Assembly (NCBI GenBank): GCA_018350325.1
Contig: JAEVLN010000005.1
Span: 3,296,142 to 3,360,141, forward strand
Reading direction: 5' to 3'
Length of the DNA stretch: 64,000 nucleotides
DNA from: Globodera rostochiensis
Taxonomy: Eukaryota; Nematoda; Chromadorea; Rhabditida; Heteroderidae
Shown here: positions 59,369 through 64,000 of the stretch, piece by piece
How the letters are laid out: every line of letters begins with the position of its first letter
Numbering within the stretch: the first letter of the stretch is position 1
Notes under the pieces: generated by a model
Seen by the model: only the letters and a program-made list of their open reading frames with translations
Database searches by the model: none
What the model was told of the DNA's origin: nothing
Translations under genes and position numbers: made by a program

Positions 59369-59515
59369 GATCGAACTGCGGTAGGACTCGAACCCACGGC
59401 ATTTCCAATCCGTGGAATGCTCTCACCACTGAACTACGCAGGCACCCTTTGCACTCCCCTCTATCTCACTAGATGAGAAGAAGGCTCTCTTTATTACTTT
59501 GAGAGAGACGCAGGC
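59369..59515 (-). repeat. tRNA-derived repeat, third copy
   Basis: Minus-strand tRNA-like part 59369-59446 with box A TAGTTCAGTGGTGAGAGC, loop CCACGGATTGG and box B GGGTTCGAGTCC, together with the same companion stretch GGCCTGCGTCTCTCTCAAAG at 59,495-59,515. It stands in the 3' flank of the secreted-protein gene. Confidence 0.7.
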
Positions 59516-59765
59516 CCCTCCTGATCCCGTAAAAAAAGACCGAGGGAATGGAAAGTTTCCCTCGATTTGGGGGAAAATCTCCCCCAATTTGTAAAAAAAG
59601 AAATTCCCTTGTTTTTGAGGGAGACTTCCCCAGAAATCGAAGGAGATTTACCCAGGGAATCTTCCCCGTAAAAAAAGAAAATTCCCGGAGAAAATTCCGC
59701 CAATTTGGAGGGAAATTTCCCTCGAAAAGCTCACCTACAAATAGCAGGGGAACACTGTCTACCCC
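59516..59765. repeat. Degenerate GGGAAA/TTTCCC palindromic stretch
   Basis: Many short inverted words (TTTCCCTCGA, GGGGGAAAATCTCCCCC, GGGAATCTTCCC, GGGAAATTTCCCTCG) interspersed with GTAAAAAAAG. It can fold locally; no gene is seen. Confidence 0.6.
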
Positions 59766-60164
59766 AAAATAATTAGTTTAAAAAATATTTTTTTAAACGG
59801 TATTCGAGGGCGTAACTCTGCATATGAGATTTTTTTGGACCAATTTCGAACCCTGACCCGAATTCGAACAAATTTTTGAAAATTGAAAATTTCCATAAAT
59901 CAATTTTAGCCTCAAAATCTTTCAAAAGCATGATTTCGATCATTACTTGGCTTTTCGTTGTATTTTGTGCTTTTTAACAATTTCAAGGCCAAAATTATTT
60001 TTGGATATTGAATTTTCAAAAAATTATTAGAATTCGGGTCAGGGGTTCGAATTAGTCGAAATAAATGTCAGATTCAGAATCTCCGCCCTCGAATACCCCA
60101 CTAACCAGCAGTCGGTATTTGATCTGCAGCATAACATCCAAGATATGCGTATTTTGCCAATTAA

Positions 60165-60300
60165 AAAGAGAATGCCGCGGCAAATGTTCGGGAAATTGAG
60201 AACTCGAACTCGGGGAGTATTTGAATGAAACGATGGGCAATAGAATTTTCACAATTCACTTTTTTCTCTTCTATAGTAATAGATCTAATAATTCGCTAGT
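60165..60300 (+). pseudogene. 3' end copy of the secreted HTH gene
   Basis: Repeats the last codons and 3' flank of the 58.1-kb gene: GAGAATGCCGCGGCAAATGT, then GGGAAATTGAGAACTCGAA and GAGTATTTGAATGAAAC. The upstream coding part is missing. Confidence 0.75.
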
Positions 60301-60554
60301 TATCTAGCTATCATTTTTTTTAAATTTATTCAAAAAATTGTTACCAATTTTTTGTGAAATATTTTTTTTTCGTAAAATTGACCTATAACTTATTAAAATT
60401 TGCTGCCTTCCGATCTTTGATTCTCGTGTCCAGGAATTGTGCAACATAGATGCCATAAAAAATATTTCGTACTTAAAGCTCTGAAATTTGACGAACAAAT
60501 TCCCGAACCGCTCCCCCAGACCTTGACATCGGCTTCTAACTGTCCCAAGTTCGG

Positions 60555-60880
60555 TATCTTCCAATTTTTAACATTTTGGCAATGTTTTCATCTCTAATTT
60601 TATGATTTTTGTTCTTAATTTCATAATAACGTTTCATCAATTAGGTTAGCTTATAGGCCAGACAAAAATTCAAAAATTAGAGATTTCCCGATTGGCATTT
60701 TTTTAATTTTAACAATTTTTTGAATAAAATTTTTAAAAAACGCTACATAGATAAACACTCTTTTAGCTCTTAAGAAATCAAGAAAAAAAATGATTTTTCA
60801 AAAATTCTATTGCCCATCGTTTCATTCAAATCCTCCCGAGTGCCAAATTTCCTGAACATTTGAGCAGGCATTTGTTTTTT
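60555..60880 (-). pseudogene. Antisense fragments of the secreted HTH gene
   Basis: On the minus strand 60,640 to 60,560 reads LMKRYYEIKNKNHKIRDENI and continues AKMLKIG, which is the third HTH module. A further inverted piece of the 3' flank lies at 60,808-60,875 (TGCCCATCGTTTCATTCAAA). Sequence between is unrelated, so this is a broken inverted copy. Confidence 0.7.
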
Positions 60881-60990
60881 ATTTTTGTATTTTTGCATTT
60901 AAATCATAAAGGCGACAGTCGGGAGAGAGAACGTCCGGAATCAAATGTTGAATTGGAAATTGAAATGGGTCAGGCAAAATTAAGTACTAA

Positions 60991-62059
<1,069 letters not shown>

Positions 62060-62061
62060 AG

Positions 62062-62420
62062 GAAGGACCGGGGAAGGAGGGGCGGTGAAGAAAGAAAGGA
62101 AGGAAAGAGAAGCGTGTCGGGAAGCGGGCGGTTGGGAGGCAACATAAAAGGAGAGGAACCCCTCCAAGGGGGCTCATTCTGTTCATTCCATCAGCACTGT
62201 AATTGTATATCAACAAACCGATCCAACCCTCCGATTGCCGTATAAAGCATTGTGAAATCCCCGCCTCCCTAAAGAATCAATCGGACGAATTCACCCTCCT
62301 CAAAGGGAAGGGTACCTCAGAAAGGGTTCTAATCCAAGTGTCCCTAGGAATTACACCTAGAAGGTCTGAATATACCCCAAGGGAAGGAGATATTCGTGAG
62401 AAAATCTCAGCGCAATAATT
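62062..62420 (+). mobile_element. Putative polypurine tract and LTR
   Basis: A long purine tract (62,062-62,113, e.g. GAAGAAAGAAAGGAAGGAAA) is followed by TGTCGGGAAGCGGGCGGTTG at 62,115, a TATA-like ACATAAAAGG and an initiator-like TCATTCTGTTCATTCC. This is the order expected at the 3' LTR of a retroelement. The LTR end is not obvious, and no second LTR was found in the window. Confidence 0.45.
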
Positions 62421-62940
62421 AGACTTGAAAATTAAATATTCATGGTGTAGGGCTCGGATTTATATGGCCTAAAACTTGAACTTTAAACATGTAATCGGTT
62501 TTTTCCCAAAAATCTCCGTCCAAGTACCGGAGCGCGCAAGTGATCGAAATTGATGAAATAAAATATCTTCTTTAAACAGTTTTAAACACATTTCTGGGAC
62601 TTAAAGCAAGCTGCAAAAAAGGTTATGAAGTTGATCAAAACTTAGCAAACATTGACTATCCTGTATAATAAAGTTGAATTCCTGTGTGTTTGTTTGTCCT
62701 GACGTGGTTGCGAATTTGAATTAGCTGGGAAATTTTGCGTAAAAATAATTATTTGAAATTCAGTACTAAGATTGCATAAAAAATGTTGGAGTTGTACCTA
62801 ATTTGTTTATTTTGGGGCTGTGCCGCTGACTGTTTGTGAGCAATAGCGCCACCGAGAATTTTTTTGATAAATATGCCAATTTGTTAAGAAAATCATCAAG
62901 AACACGTATGATAAAACTGATGCACACGGTATTTTCCACC
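62421..62940. other. Non-coding stretch
   Basis: AT-rich DNA with no supported gene. The string CTATCCTGTATAATAAAGTT followed by TGTGTGTTTGTTTGTCC near 62,655-62,700 looks like the end of a mobile element but I cannot name it. Confidence 0.4.
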
Positions 62941-62969
62941 ATACTATCTAACTTTTCCACAGTGAAAAC

Positions 62970-63235
62970 GCCATGAGGGAGGACCAAAAAGGGGAAAATG
63001 TAAGAAAGAAAAGTGCCAACGGGAAAAGGTGAAAATGCCAAAAGGACAAAACGGGGAAAATGTCAAGAAAGAAAAGTGCCAAAATGCAAAATGCCAAAAG
63101 TGAAAACGCCAAGAAGGGGAAAAATGCCAAGAGGAAAAAAATGCCAAAAGGGGGAAAATGCCAAAAGGGAGAAAATCCAAAAGAGGGAAAATGAAAAAAG
63201 CGCCAAAAGGGAAAAGGTGAAAATTGCTGGTGGTT
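62970..63235. repeat. Degenerate GGGAAAATGCCAAAA repeat
   Basis: Irregular tandem repetition of words such as GGGGAAAATGCCAAAAGG and AAGAAAAGTGCC over about 260 bp, purine-rich on the plus strand. It has expanded inside an antisense copy of the secreted HTH gene. Confidence 0.8.
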
Positions 63236-63239
63236 AAAT

Positions 63240-63535
63240 TGTTTTTTCCATCTAAACAAAGTGGCGCTTCCAATTTTCAATATTTTGGCAATGTTTGCGT
63301 CACTAATTTTAGGATTTTTGTCCTTAATTTCATAATAATGTTTCATCAATTCCTTTTGTTGGCAGTCGGAGTGTTTCTTAGGTTCTGTAAAAAATTTTAA
63401 TTAATAAAAATAAATAATAAAATTGGACTCAAAATACTCACCGGTTTGGCCAAATTTACGTTTCCATTTGTAAATTGTTGCATAACAAAGGCCCAATTCT
63501 TTTGCGACAGTTTCATCAATTTCGTTTTTGCTTAA
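63240..63535 (-). pseudogene. Second antisense copy of the secreted HTH gene, truncated
   Basis: Minus strand: EIDETVAKELGLCYATIYKW and KRKFGQT, a GT donor and a short intron, then ELMKHYYEIKDKNPKISDAN and IAKILKIGSATLFRWKKQF. It has the same exon-intron structure as the 58.1-kb gene and differs at many residues. The signal-peptide part and repeats are absent at the 5' side (unrelated sequence from 63,536), and the 3' side runs into a purine repeat. Confidence 0.75.
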
Positions 63536-63879
63536 TAAACTGTTAAATCCTTAAATTTCTCGGCGGGGCCTACCGCACTGCCAGGCCTATCCCATTCATA
63601 GAAAGGCTTTAAAAATTTGCCGTATTTTTAAAATTTTGTTTGCAAACCCCTTAATAAATTGAGTCAAAAATTCAAATTCTCGGCCTCGAACTCTTAGTGA
63701 CATGTCGAGATAACTAAACGGGAGTGCATTTATATAAATATTGTTGAATTTGGTTTGAATGATATCGTCAAAATGCGTTCTCAATTCTGTTTCCTCTCTC
63801 CTTTCATTTCTTCCCTTCCGTCCACGAAACTTTTTTGTTATTTTGCAATTAATTGATTGAATAAATAACTTTCACATTA

Positions 63880-63945
63880 AGGGAATTGAACCCGCACATC
63901 CACCAATGTACTACTTATCCACTTCACCATGAACACCCACTACTG
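63880..63945 (-). repeat. tRNA-like sequence
   Basis: On the minus strand: GTTCATGGTGAAGTGGATAA (box-A-like) and GCGGGTTCAATTCCC (box B) about 33 bp later. The ends do not form a convincing acceptor stem, so it is a tRNA-derived repeat. Confidence 0.45.
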
Positions 63946-64000
63946 ATTTGAATTAGTTTTTATTTACCAACTCCCATTATCAGGCAGGAGTTTGGGCTGT

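Overview
The window looks like eukaryotic DNA from a plant-parasitic cyst nematode such as Globodera; the genus is inferred, not proven. The evidence is short exons with compact AT-rich introns, 3' splice sites of the TTTCAG/TTTTAG type just upstream of start codons (typical of spliced-leader trans-splicing), several introns that only fit a GC donor, and a tandem family of coiled-coil plus SPRY (B30.2-like) genes of the kind expanded in Globodera. Most open frames of 60-140 codons are shadows or chance frames in AT-rich or low-complexity DNA.

Layout. 1-3.7 kb: repeats, minisatellites and no convincing gene. 3.8-11.1 kb (+): one multi-exon gene for a STAT-family transcription factor (coiled coil, DNA-binding domain, divergent SH2, long Q/P/S-rich tail). 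Its last exons are present again as two partial segmental copies at 14.9-16.1 kb and 24.6-26.0 kb. 11.5-38.7 kb: a cluster of SPRY-family loci on both strands. Two plus-strand genes look complete (27.6-30.1 and 31.5-34.0 kb) and a shorter minus-strand one reads through (20.6-21.8 kb). The rest are truncated, exon-amplified or relic copies at 11.5-13.0, 16.1, 17.1-18.7, 24.2, 34.8, 36.0 and 37.8-38.7 kb. The cluster is riddled with small DNA transposons whose target-site duplications can be read directly: hAT-type with 8-bp duplications and long-inverted-repeat (Mutator-like) types with 9-bp duplications.

38.7-55.6 kb: a giant palindrome of about 16.9 kb. Two arms of about 8.4 kb meet at a spacer of about 20 bp near 47.2 kb. 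Its left end cuts a SPRY gene in the middle of the coiled-coil region. No protein is recognisable in it; the arms hold pyrimidine- or purine-rich satellites, a tandem family of about 140 bp and tRNA-like modules.

55.6-64 kb: tRNA-derived repeats, a non-autonomous pogo/Tc1-like element with a DDE transposase fragment, and a two-exon gene for a predicted secreted protein (signal peptide, eight 11-residue repeats, three helix-turn-helix modules). Several broken copies of that gene lie nearby. A degenerate LTR-retroelement 3' end and a last tRNA-like repeat follow.

The parts most worth following up are the secreted helix-turn-helix repeat protein, the membrane-anchored SPRY gene at 31.5 kb, the giant palindrome, and the tandem exon amplification in the minus-strand SPRY locus.
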